Shown: piece after piece, positions 48,755 through 58,959 of the stretch | How the letters are laid out: every line of letters begins with the position of its first letter | Numbering within the stretch: position 1 is the stretch's first letter | DNA from: Inia geoffrensis | Lineage: Eukaryota > Chordata > Mammalia > Artiodactyla > Iniidae | Assembly: GCA_036417435.1 (NCBI GenBank) | Contig: CM070899.1 | Location: 72,174,501 to 72,238,500 of the forward strand | Direction of reading: 5' to 3' | DNA length: 64,000 nucleotides | Translations under genes and position numbers: made by a program | Notes under the pieces: generated by a model | Told to the model about the DNA's origin: nothing | Databases searched by the model: none | The model's input: the letters and a program-made list of their open reading frames with translations, nothing else

Positions 48755-49165
48755 GAATTAAAGCCATGCCGAATGAGAAAAAGTTAAAGGAATCGAGGTA
48801 TTTAGCAGTGAGAAAAGTCTAAGAATGAGGTGCGGCAGTGGTCTTCAAACATCTGAAAGGTTATATGGTTCCCAAAAGGACTATATTTGTACCAAGGATA
48901 GAACTAGTACTGTTGGCTAAGGATAAGAGTACATGTTTCAGCTCAATATAAGGAAGTCAGAGCTATTCAAATACAGCATGGGTTATACAACTCAACCCAC
49001 ATGGACATCTTCACTATTTTTTGTCACTGGACTTATCCGATAAGTGTGGGTTAGAAAACCACTTGGTGAGGTTGATGTAATCCAATTCAATCATTACATT
49101 TAGGTTTGGATTTCATGTCCTTTAAAGTCCATTCCAGCCCTGAAATTCATTGAGGCTCTGAAACC
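48755..49165 (+). mobile_element. CR1/L3 LINE 3' region, sense
   Basis: Ancient CR1/L3 3' order: AAAGTTAAAGGAATCGAGG, GTGGTCTTCAAACATCTGAA, TTCAGCTCAATATAAGGAAG, GAAAACCACTTGGTGAGG and CCATTCCAGCCCTGAAATTC. Strongly diverged and predates placental mammals. Confidence 0.6.
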
Positions 49166-49584
49166 CACTCCACTGGGAGTGCTGCTTGCCAAATTAGTCT
49201 TTGCAGGAAAGGCACAAAATGATGTCAATTGTTGCAGCTGCAGTGAGTCAGCTGGAAACTGCTTTACAAAGGCAAAGTTCAACCTAGTTACTAAATCCCA
49301 ACTAATTTTAAATGATTTTAGCTTTCTTAGATGGTTCCAGAATTACCCACTCAATTAATGCTGTTGATTTCAGTCAAGTCTCCACAAAAATAAGTGGAAA
49401 GCAAGGCAAGTATTTGGATGAATCAAACCACAGAAACTAGATCTTTCTGTTTTAATGCTTTCTTCAGTGATCCTAAAAACTCAGATTAAAAGGATATCAT
49501 GATTCAGGAAAAAGAGGGTTGAACTGGAAAATAGGAACTCTCAGTTGTAGTCCCTACCATATTTTACTATATTTGTAAGAACAG
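49166..49584. other. Unassigned sequence
   Basis: No landmark recognised. Confidence 0.4.
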
Positions 49585-49695
49585 AGATCTCAGAGTCAGG
49601 TCTGGATTTGAGTACTGGTTTAATCATTATTAGCTTTGGGGCTTTGGAGCTTTGGAGAAGCTACATATCTCTGGATCTCAACAGTCTCTTCTACA
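49585..49695 (+). mobile_element. MIR SINE head, sense
   Basis: TCTCAGAGTCAGGTCTGGAT, TTGAGTACTGGTTTAATCA and ATCTCTGGATCTCAACAGTC in MIR order. Confidence 0.5.
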
Positions 49696-49699
49696 ATAA

Positions 49700-49900
49700 C
49701 AATAACAGCAACTACTATTTATTGAGAGGCTGCCATGTGCCTGTAACTATACTAGACATTCAAATGCATACTTATATTTACAAAATTTCTGTAAGATGGG
49801 CATTGTTGTTAACATTTTAGAACAGAAGAAAATGGATCGTAAAGAGATAAAGTAACTTCCTCAAGCCACATAATTAGTAGGATTTTTATCAAGTTGGACA
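49700..49900 (-). mobile_element. MIR SINE, antisense
   Basis: CTGCCATGTGCCTGTAACTA, GTAAGATGGGCATTGTTGTT and AAAGTAACTTCCTCAAGCCA match antisense MIR. Lies back to back with the sense MIR piece before it. Confidence 0.65.
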
Positions 49901-50700
49901 CAACCTTTTTGCATTTCATGTTAAGTTCTAGCAAGTTGAAAATATACTATGGGTCCTCCAGGAGGATTTCTTGAGGGAGCGTCCATGCCCTTCTTGTCTT
50001 CTTGTGTCCTTCCTCCATCCTTCAGTCTAGAAGATGCCTGTGATAGGTAGTACTCTAGTAACTGCCTAGGGCCATGCCTAGGAATGAGGACGTCATGAAC
50101 TGAAGAGTCTGGGTCCCTAATGATTTTGTGGAACCACCATATCTGTTTTAAGCAGCCCATAAATGAAGCTCTTTAACATGAGGGAGAAATATACTTCTCT
50201 CATTTTAAACTACTGAGTTTTAGTTAAATGTTTCTGAACTTGATCCTAAGTGATATACCACACATCCAAATAAATTCTATTTCTGTGTCAGAGGTCCATG
50301 CTGGTGCATAATATGAGAGAGATTTGATTAAACTGTGCATATAGTAACTACAGAAGCTGAGAAGCCACGTAGCAACTAAGAATTGCTGTAGGTTATTAAG
50401 CAGCAGCGCGCCATAAATTTGCAGGCAGTTTAAGAAGCGGCACATACACAAAAGAGGTTGGAGTTGAGGAAAAAAGTTTGTCTTAATAAACTAAAATGCT
50501 GACAAATCAATCTTTACTATGATCATCCTCTAGAAACAGATAATAATAAACTAATCATAATTTCATATTAGAGGACAATAAACTCAGCCTTTGTTTGATT
50601 CACTAATTTAAATAACTATGCCATATTCCTCTCTGTGCCTGTGCCTGCTATACACGACCAAGTCCTACGAACTGATTGAAGAACACAAATATCAAAAAGG
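49901..50700. other. Unassigned sequence
   Basis: Frames at 49921-50160 and 50224-50451 on the minus strand lack any recognisable domain. Confidence 0.4.
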
Positions 50701-50708
50701 GTGATCTC

Positions 50709-50994
50709 GGGCTTCCCTGGTGGCGCAGTGGTTGAGAATCTGCCTGCCAATGCAGGGGACACGGGTTCGAGCCCTGGTCTGGGAAGATCCCACATGCCAC
50801 AGAGCAACTAGGCCCGTGAACCACAACTACTGAGCCTGCGTGTCTGGAGCCTGTGCTCCGCAACAAGAGAGGCCACGACAGTGAGAGGCCCACGCACCAC
50901 AATGAAGAGTGGCCCCCACTCGCAGCAACTAGAGATAGCCCTCGCACAGAAACGAAGACCCAACACAGACAAATATATAAATAAATAAATAAGT
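50709..50994 (+). mobile_element. CHR SINE, central-deletion form
   Basis: Head GGGCTTCCCTGGTGGCGCAG, canonical B box GTTCGAGCC, 3' extension with GAAGAGTGGCCCCCACTC and an (AAAT)n tail. Same class as 17868-18162. Duplication GTGATCTC at 50701-50708 and 50995-51002. Confidence 0.93.
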
Positions 50995-51022
50995 GTGATC
51001 TCTGCCATCTACTGAAAAACAA

Positions 51023-51140
51023 GGACTTGCCTGGCGGTGCAGTGGTTAAGACTCATACTTCCAATGCAGGGGCCCTGGGTTCAATCCCTGGTTGGGGAAC
51101 TAAGACCCTGCATGTCAAATGGTGCAGCCAAAAAAAAATT
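51023..51140 (+). mobile_element. CHR-type tRNA SINE, short form
   Basis: GGACTTGCCTGGCGGTGCAG head, B box GTTCAATCC, end GGTGCAGCCA plus A tail. Same simple architecture as 2003-2119. It lies only 28 bases after the preceding SINE. Candidate duplication AAAAACAA at 51015-51022 with a similar copy near 51142. Confidence 0.8.
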
Positions 51141-51289
51141 TAAACAAACAAATACACAGAAATAAATGCTGTAATGGACGTATGCACAAGACACCTTGGA
51201 AGCCCAGAGAAGCACTTCTTACATGGATTATAGGGACAGATAGAGATTAAGACTTCTCAAAAAAGGTGAAAGTTTACCTGAATTCTCAG

Positions 51290-52080
51290 CAATATATAGG
51301 AGTTTTAACCAGGCATAGAAAGAGCAGAAGGACACTCTAAGACAGTGTAAACAGGATATACAAATGTATAGAACTGACAGCTTGCCACACCTGTGCTGGT
51401 ATATAATGTGATATAGAGGGAGATAAGATTGAAGATATAAGGAAAGGGTCAGATACTAAAAGACTATATTGACCAGAAAGGCTTAAATTTTATCCTTAAA
51501 ACATCAAAGGTTTTTAATGAGTACTGAAATGATCAAACATGTTTTCAAAAATTACTCTGGCAAGAGTTTGCAGGACAGACTGGAGGTGACAAGAATACTA
51601 GCAGGAAAACAGTTTGAGGCTTTTTGTATAATTTGATTAAAGGAATTCCAAAAACAGAATGAAAGCAGTTGTATTATAGATGTAAATTGAAGGACACTTT
51701 AAAGGTATTTAAAAGAGCAGTGAAGGGTCTACCAAATTTAGCAACCTAGAGGCCATGTGGTTCCATAGTGAATATTTCAGGAGTGTGTGAAAGCAGACCT
51801 CAGACTGACATGAGCAGAGGACTGAATAAGCAATGAAGAAGTGTAGATGAATAGAGGCTATATGATAGCTCCTTTTCCATCAAAGTCAAGCTTCTCAAAT
51901 TGGGGCAAAAGTAAAAAAGATGTTCCAGGAAGGAAAGTGAGAAGGATGCATTTCTTCTGAAAGTGGAAAGAACTGAGAATGTTTATATTCTGGTAAAGAT
52001 GGGGAAGTCCGAGAAGAAGGAGAATTATAATTGAAATGAAGACCATGAGGAGTTTAAAAAGAGTAAAAAGGATTCCACAC
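51290..52080 (-). mobile_element. L2 LINE, antisense, diverged
   Basis: AGGCATAGAAAGAGCAGAAG, GCTTAAATTTTATCCTTAAA, ACTCTGGCAAGAGTTTGCAG and GACAGACTGGAGGTGACAAG match the antisense L2 RT-to-3' region. The part beyond about 51760 is assigned with low certainty. Confidence 0.5.
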
Positions 52081-52734
52081 AAAATATCCAATACGCAATA
52101 TGGTCAGTGAATTGAATTGTGTGTGATAAGGAATCCCGGACATGAGGGAAGTGATCGGTTTAAGGCAGCTAAGGACTTATACCACTTGCCTCCCCATCCC
52201 TTAAAGGCCTTTTGTTTTCATCCCTAGGTTGACTGGGGCAAAACAGCCCATTCTACAGAACTAAAACCAGTGTTTTTAAACATGCAACCACAACACACAA
52301 AGAAAGGGGATTCTTAAAGAAATGGTAGTTTTCATAAAGACAAACATGGACAACACTGTCGGATCAACAGTAGGAAAATGAGGACGCACACTGAGAGATT
52401 AACATCTGGCAAAGAAAAGCCTCAGGATTAAATCCCAGAGATTAGGAACAGTATTCTATAGATGCAGTTGTAATAATGGTGAAGGCTAGCACATTTCCCA
52501 CAATTGTGTCCTCCGTGCCTGACATTGTGACAGTTAACAAGCAGTCATGAACTACTCCTATTTGGATATCTGAATGGAGAGTATAACATAAGCCTCATAC
52601 CTCCTCCAATATGTGTCACTATCTTCTCGGTATAGCTAAGTGTGGGCTATCAGCTCTGTGCTACTGTCTACAATGAAGTCAACAGCTTTCTGAAGGTGCT
52701 AGAGATGCAAGAGTCTAGATTCTCCAAAGAAATG
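52081..52734. other. Unassigned sequence
   Basis: No landmark recognised. Confidence 0.4.
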
Positions 52735-52880
52735 CTCATTTATTTATTCATTCATTCAAAAACCATTTAGTGGGCTCTACTACATACCAGTCCTGGTATT
52801 AGAACCGGGAATACAAAATCAATCAAGTTGCAATGTTTGTTTTCTATCCAGAAGCTCCCAAAGAAGACAATGACCAACTG
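52735..52880 (-). mobile_element. L2 LINE 3' end, antisense
   Basis: TTCATTCATTCAAAAACCA, CTACTACATACCAGTCCTGG and GGGAATACAAAATCAATCAA are the reverse of the L2 3' terminus. Confidence 0.6.
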
Positions 52881-52958
52881 TGAATGGGGGGCATGAAACT
52901 GCTTCTCTAAGATGACAGAAACTGATGTGGATCTTGCAGAAGCATAAACTGTTTAGAG

Positions 52959-53120
52959 CAGTACTTCTTAAAGTTAAATGTGCACATACCTAAGGATCAC
53001 ATTAAAATGCAGACCTTGATTCAGTAGGTCCAGCGTGGGGGTCCGAGATTCTGCATTTTACAAGTTCCCAGGTGATTCCAACTCTGCTGGTCCATGGACC
53101 ATACTTAGAGTAACAAGCAG
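52959..53120 (+). mobile_element. MER5A-type hAT (Charlie) MITE
   Basis: CAGTACTTCTTAAAGTTAA at the left end, GATTCAGTAGGTCCAGCG, TTCCCAGGTGATTCCAACTC and GTCCATGGACCATACTTAGA. The preceding octamer GTTTAGAG fits the nTCTAGAn target preference of Charlie elements. The right end is decayed. Non-coding. Confidence 0.75.
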
Positions 53121-53693
53121 TCATAGTAATTTAATATAGGTGATGCTAAGCAGGGCACATGTTTGGGAATTTTGTTTCTAAAATTTTTCTCTTCTAATAT
53201 TCAATCTTCTTTGTTACATCTTTTCTAAGTGTCTTTTGATTTTTTTCTACTGCAATGGTTAATTATGGTCTTAATTGGAAATACACTTTGGATGCATTCC
53301 TTCAGACAAAGGCATACGATAAATCACTGATTACTATGAGTATTCAAGTATATTTTTAACATATTTGGACTCTAAATAGCATATAACTTAGTTCCTTCCA
53401 GAAAAATTCCCAATGATCTATTTTCTCTGATTATTAAAGCATTATTTTATTAGGATTAGGAAAAGGACATAAACGCTTTCTCATGTTCTCCCGACAACTA
53501 AACTGTTCTACTTTTTTCAGTATTTAATTGGAATGATCTTAGTTGTCATTGGAGTAATAAATTTGTTACCGGTACTCTGTAAAAACTAGAGTAGATGAAA
53601 CTAACTGAAAAGTCTTATATTTAAAGACTATATCTACAATTTCTAAAAACTATCAAGAAGCTTACAATGAGGTCCTCTAAGATTTTTCACATT
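53121..53693. other. Unassigned AT-rich sequence
   Basis: No landmark recognised. Confidence 0.4.
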
Positions 53694-53706
53694 GAAAACA
53701 AAACAA

Positions 53707-54052
53707 GGGGACTTCCCTGGTGGTGCAGTGGTTAAGAATCTGCCTGCCAATGCAGGGGACATGGGTTCGATCCCTGGTCCAGGAGGATCCCACATGCTGT
53801 GGAGCAACTAAGCTTGTGGGCCACAACTACTGAGTCTGTGCACTAGAGCCCACGAGCCACAACGACTGAGCCCACGTGCCACAACTACTGAAGCCCCTGC
53901 ACCTAGAGCTTGTGCTCTGCAACAAGAGAAGCCACTGCAATGAGAAGCCCTCGCACCACAACGAAGAGTAGCCCCCACTCGCTGCAACCAGAGAAAGCCT
54001 GTGCGCAGCAACGAAGACCCAACACAGCCAAAAATAATAAATAAATTTATTA
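53707..54052 (+). mobile_element. CHR SINE, full-length form
   Basis: GGGGACTTCCCTGGTGGTGC head, B box GTTCGATCC, repeated CCACAACTACTGA-type blocks, GAAGAGTAGCCCCCACTC and AGCCAAAAATAATAAATAAA tail. Flanking AAAACAAAACAA (left) and AAAACAAAATAAAACAA (right) form the duplication. Confidence 0.92.
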
Positions 54053-54070
54053 AAAAACAAAATAAAACAA

Positions 54071-54744
54071 ATCCAGGAGTCACTATAGCCCAACCAACCA
54101 CTGATACCTGGTATCACAATCCTCACACTTAAAATGATGGTATAATACTCAGTTTGATTCCCTGCCCCTTTAGCCCCCTAAATTTACACTAGAATTACTA
54201 ACTCTCCCCTGAATATTCAGTTGCCCTACTTTTTAGAACAAGGCACAGTATAAGAAGCCCTAGGTCAGTATTTAGTATTAAATCCTCTTGCCTATTGTTC
54301 TGCCTTAATTTTAATAGCAGATTCCCTGGTTGCTAGATGCCTTAGTCTTTACCTCGTACTTCTCAACACTCACGGATTGGATTTCCGAACCCTTAATTTG
54401 AATGTCCTTCAGATGAGAGCCATAACATTAAATAACATAACATATAGATCATCACAGTTAAAATCTTTTCTCTTCCCTGCTATGTAGATACTCTTAATTT
54501 GGATTTAAATTGAATTTTTGGCTAATCCTCACAATCTGCCTGAATTTTCCATCATGAACTGAATTTAACAGTTAACACTTAGTAAAATAAGAAATTAATG
54601 CCCAAATTTTCCATACTCTGGTATAAATTATTTACCTAATATTATGGATATACCAAGATTTCTAATCTTGGCCTTCCCAGCATGTCTTCCTCCTCTTACC
54701 ACCAACTCTATCCCATCTTTCTGTCACTCCATTCCTGATTCTGA
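54071..54744. other. Unassigned sequence
   Basis: No landmark recognised. Confidence 0.4.
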
Positions 54745-54880
54745 TAATGAGGTCCCTCCTTTTTCATTCCCTAAAAAACTTTTACTGAGCACCTACTATG
54801 TCCAAAGAACTATCCTATATACAGGGATACAGAAGAGAGTCCCCATCTATGCAGAGCTTATTCTTCAAATATTATGACTC
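54745..54880 (-). mobile_element. L2 LINE 3' end, antisense
   Basis: TTTTACTGAGCACCTACTAT, then AACTATCCTATATACAGGGA and CATCTATGCAGAGCTTATTC match the reversed L2 terminus. The 77-codon sense frame over it is not a gene. Confidence 0.6.
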
Positions 54881-55359
54881 ATTCTACCAGATCTGCACAT
54901 AAGTTAAAACAACTTTGAACTTTATTCCAACTGTATTTTATTCTTTATTTTTGAAAAGTTCAGGAATGAATCATTTTAAACCCATCATTTCGTAGAAGTC
55001 TAGCTATTATTTTCTAATATATATTCCTAGATTTCTGCAAAATGTATGGATTTTAAAAATTCTTACAAGTTTAACTACCTATTCTACTTATATAAGAAAA
55101 TAGTCTATAATCATTATCATACTGATAGAATCCTATATTGGAGGTTTTTTTTAATATTAGAAAATAACTCATTCAACACTCCTTCCCAAGTAAAGAATAC
55201 ATTGCACAGTGTCAGTATACATTATCTAATTTTTGCTCAGATATCCAGGAATTGGGATTTTGTTACACAAGGCAAGCTCACATTGTTGGTTCTCTAATCT
55301 GTACCATTTCCGCTCTCAAAATCAAAAAAGGAAAATGCTGTCATCAGACAACTTCCAAA
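54881..55359. other. Unassigned AT-rich sequence
   Basis: May contain further CR1/L3 sequence near its right end; not resolved. Confidence 0.35.
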
Positions 55360-55945
55360 TATTTGAATACAACCATCCTGTCTCCCCTTAAGTCTCTCTT
55401 TTCTAAGCTGAAGAGCTCTAAATTTGTGGCAGGGTTTATTTATTACAGATCATTCACCCTCCTGATCCCTGTCCTCTGTATGCACACCACTTGCAATGTT
55501 TCATCAAAAACAGTAGCACTCTTAATAGAACAAGATAATCCAGATGGGCCAACACAGGGCACCACAAAAAATCCTGAGACCTGGATAATCTAAAATTACA
55601 AGGGTATCACATCTTCAGTTCATACTGAGCTCATGGAAACTAAGTATTTTTTTCACATGAAATAGAAGCCAGATATCCCCATATCTTAAACTTAATTAAC
55701 CAATTCTTTATGCCTAAATAGAGTAAATTATGTTTGTCCTTGTTAATTTTTTATTGTTAATTTCAACCCAATATTCAGTTCTAGGGAGGTTGATACTTGA
55801 CTCAATTACGTTATTAATTATCCCTCCCAATTTTTTTCCATCTGAAAATATGATAAGCTTGTCATATATGACTTCACCCAAAGAATCCACAGGACTTTTT
55901 AACAGTATAAAAGCAGAAGACAACCTTGTGGCACTCCCAGATGGC
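55360..55945 (-). mobile_element. CR1/L3 LINE, antisense
   Basis: Antisense L3 order: CTCTCTTTTCTAAGCTGAAG, CAAGATAATCCAGATGGGCC, TCAACCCAATATTCAGTTCT, CATCTGAAAATATGATAAGC and CAACCTTGTGGCACTCCC. These correspond to the well-conserved RT part of L3. Three open frames on both strands here are by-products. Confidence 0.7.
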
Positions 55946-55999
55946 AGCAGGCCATTAATCTTTTTCTTTTCTATTTGTCCCCTTTGTAAGTATTTGAAA

Positions 56000-57090
56000 C
56001 TAACACATGTGTGCTATAAAATTTTAATACAGAAATGGATAAAGTAGAAATGGAAGCACTCCTACTGCAATCCTACTCTCCAGAGGTAAAAATGTTTAAT
56101 ATTTTGGTACATATTTATCTATCTAGATAGATCTATCTACCTAACTCTAACTTTACATTCTTATATATTTTTTGAAAAGTAGGTAAGCACTGTAAATGTT
56201 GTTCTGCAACCTTTTTTTCACTTAAATTATAATTAGCCTATTTTTTATACATTCAAGCCTCCTCATTCTTTTTAACAGTTGCATTGTATGCCATCTTATA
56301 GTTGTACTACAATTTGTTCAATGAGTCTCTCTTTGATTAACCTACTTTACTTACAATTTTTGCTGTTATAAAATATACTACCACGTATATTTATTGTAAT
56401 GTACAAATTTGGGGGGCAATACTGAGAGAATTTCTGTAGGATTCATTCCTTAAAGTAGAATTATTGGTGAAAGATAATGAAAATTTTCAGATTAAATAGA
56501 TACTCCAAATTATCCTAAAAAGTGATACTGAATTTAACATTGGTTGAGGTATAATATATATGTCAATTTGCATACATCTTTGCCCCAAAATGAACATTAT
56601 CAAGCTTTTAATGTGTGCCACTATGACAGGAAAATGCTTATCTGGGTTTATTTAGGTTTTTAAAATTTATCAGTGAATTTCTGTTTTAATACTTGACAGT
56701 CATTTAAATTTCTTCTATTAGTTGTCGGATTCTTTCTTTTTCATGTTTTCCTATTGGGGTGTCTTTTTTTCAATGATTTTTAAGGGCCCTTTGAATTACA
56801 GAGGTCGTAAGTCTGTGATATATTTCCCCAAGTCTAAATATGTTCTTGCTTCATTTCTGTGTTTTTGTCGTTATAGCATATAGTTAAATTTTTAACTTCT
56901 AAAAATCATTTCTGAGTTTCATATTACACCTTGATAAGCCTTCCCTACTACCTAAGTATTAAGGAAAAAGATTTTTTTCCAATACTTTGTGATTTCATTG
57001 TATATAAGTAATGTTTAACCTAACTAAAATTTGTATAGCATATTAAATCTATAATGTATTAATTCTTCCACTTAATATAAAAAATACCTG
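56000..57090 (-). mobile_element. Old L1 (L1M-type) 3' region, antisense
   Basis: GTTGCATTGTATGCCATCTT, AGAATTTCTGTAGGATTCAT, TCCTTAAAGTAGAATTATTG, ACATTATCAAGCTTTTAATG and TATTTCCCCAAGTCTAAATA follow the antisense order of ancient L1 ORF2/3'UTR. Highly decayed. Confidence 0.6.
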
Positions 57091-57264
57091 TTATTCAGGC
57101 ACCCCAGTGATGACAAGCAATAATTTTTCATTACCCAGTTATTGACAACCTCTTAAATGAAATTACTAATTTTTAAGAAAGTTAATATAAAACAGTTTTT
57201 TTTCAAATCTAGATGACCACAATATCCTTAAAGGAGCTTAAGGAAAAAAAGAAAACAAACAAAC

Positions 57265-57380
57265 AAAAAAACAGATCTCTGGAGCTCACCACTGAAGATT
57301 TTGGTTTAGTATGGATGGCATGTGGCATTGATGATAGTTTTAAAAAATATTCCAGGTGATTCTGATAACTTGCCTAAATG
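57265..57380 (+). mobile_element. Possible MER5/MER20-group hAT fragment
   Basis: CTCTGGAGCTCACCACTGAA, then ATTCCAGGTGATTCTGATAA resemble this small hAT group. Short and uncertain. Confidence 0.35.
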
Positions 57381-57978
57381 TTATATATGTTTTTTACCCA
57401 TTCCTATAGAATTTACATTCCAGAGTCTTAGACTACCAACATTAGATTTTCTGAGGAAAACATTTTAAATGCATATCACTAGGCTGTGTTCCAGATACAC
57501 TGACTCAGAATATTGAGAAGGACCTAGAAATTCCAGTCATAATTGCAGTAGCAGTAATACTAACTCTAATACTAAGAAGTATCATCGAAGAAGAATACAG
57601 AAATAGATTGATTACAGTAACAGTAATATTTATTTATTCTACACTTAGTTTAAGCAAAACAGCCTCATCCATTATCAATTTTACTGGAGTGTGGTTTTGT
57701 TTCTATCTAATTTGAGGTATGAATATATAATTTTCAAAGACCTAACATTTAAGTCATGTATACTCAGTCATAGATTTAAATCTATTTAAATACAATTACA
57801 GTAAAATTAATCTAAGATGACACTGAAGATCCATGAGAAATTGCTTTTTCCTTAAAAAGCAGACTTTGACTGCCAATTGGATCTTTCATTGTCAATTGAC
57901 TATCTCTACAGTGAAGCCACTCAAGAAATGGACAATTATCCAATGAGTTAAAGTATTATCTATTATCACCTTCCAGGA
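57381..57978. other. Unassigned AT-rich sequence
   Basis: No landmark recognised. Confidence 0.4.
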
Positions 57979-58463
57979 TGTAATGGTTAATTTTATATGT
58001 CAACTTGGCTAGGACACAGTACCCAGATTTTTGGTCAAACATTAGTTTATATATTGTTTGAAAATGAGAACATTTAAATCAATAGACTTTTAATAAAGCA
58101 GACTACCTGTAAAATATGGGTGAACCTCATATGACCAATCAGCTGAAGGCCTTAAGAGGAGAAAGGCTGACATCCCCAGAGGAAGAATGAATTCTGTCTG
58201 CAGTCTACCTTTGGAACTGAGCTGCGACATCATCTCTTCCCTAAGTCTCATGCCTACTTGGTAGATTTTGGACTTACCATCCTTAACAATCATGTGAGCT
58301 AATTCCTTAAAACCTTGTTCTCGCGGTCGCCCTCCCCCACCCTCTCTCCCTACATATATGTATATAATATATATGTATATGTGTACATATACACATATAT
58401 ACATACGCACAGACCACACACATCCTATTTATTTTGTTTCTCTGGAGAACGCTAGTTAATACA
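57979..58463 (+). mobile_element. MLT-type LTR (ERVL/ERVL-MaLR), sense
   Basis: TGTAATGGTTAATTTTATAT at the 5' edge, TCAGCTGAAGGCCTTAAGAG, ATCATGTGAGCTAATTCCTT and CTCTGGAGAACGCTAGTTAA near the 3' edge. A TA/TG microsatellite (58350-58411) lies just before the 3' edge. Same family as the antisense LTR at 21001-21534. Solo; no viral genes seen. Confidence 0.75.
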
Positions 58464-58580
58464 CATAAACTACCGCAAAAAACAAACTCCACATTTGCCA
58501 ACTCTCAGGATTCAATCTTCAGACACAGCTGTACTCTCCCTCACTAGTATTTAATAAATTTGTTTAAGTTAAGAAGGGGC

Positions 58581-58752
58581 GTCCGCCTGCCGATGCAGGG
58601 GATGCGGGTTCGTGCCCCAGTCGGGGAAGATCCCACATGCTGCGGAGCGGCTGGGCCCGTGAGCCATGGCCGCTGAGCCTGCGCGTCCAGAGGCTGTGCT
58701 CCACAACGGGAGAGGCCACAACAGTGAGGGGTCCGCGTACCGCAAAAAAAAA
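58581..58752 (+). mobile_element. CHR SINE, short odontocete form, 5'-truncated
   Basis: Starts abruptly at GTCCGCCTGCCGATGCAGGG, so the first 33 or so bases including the A box are missing. The B-box position GTTCGTGCC and A tail are present. Perfect 10-bp duplications AAGAAGGGGC at 58571-58580 and 58753-58762 show that the truncation happened during insertion. Confidence 0.95.
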
Positions 58753-58959
58753 AAGAAGGGGCTTACCACTAGAGCATATTTTGCTCCCCATCTCCCCAAC
58801 ATGATCCAGTGCTTACTTGATCAAAGTGGATCAGAATGGATGTCATTTGGATAAAATGAGGTTTGAACTGTTTTTTTAAACCAGATCTTCAATTTCCTTC
58901 TCTCTAGTATTATCAATAACTCTAGGAAGTTCTACAGTTTTTTTAAAATAATTAATTTT

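Noticed and set aside
9329..58463. Endogenous retrovirus with coding regions
   Set aside because: Only LTR-like units are seen (9329, 21001, 25650, 36046, 57979). None is paired with another LTR around gag- or pol-like sequence, so they are treated as solo LTRs.
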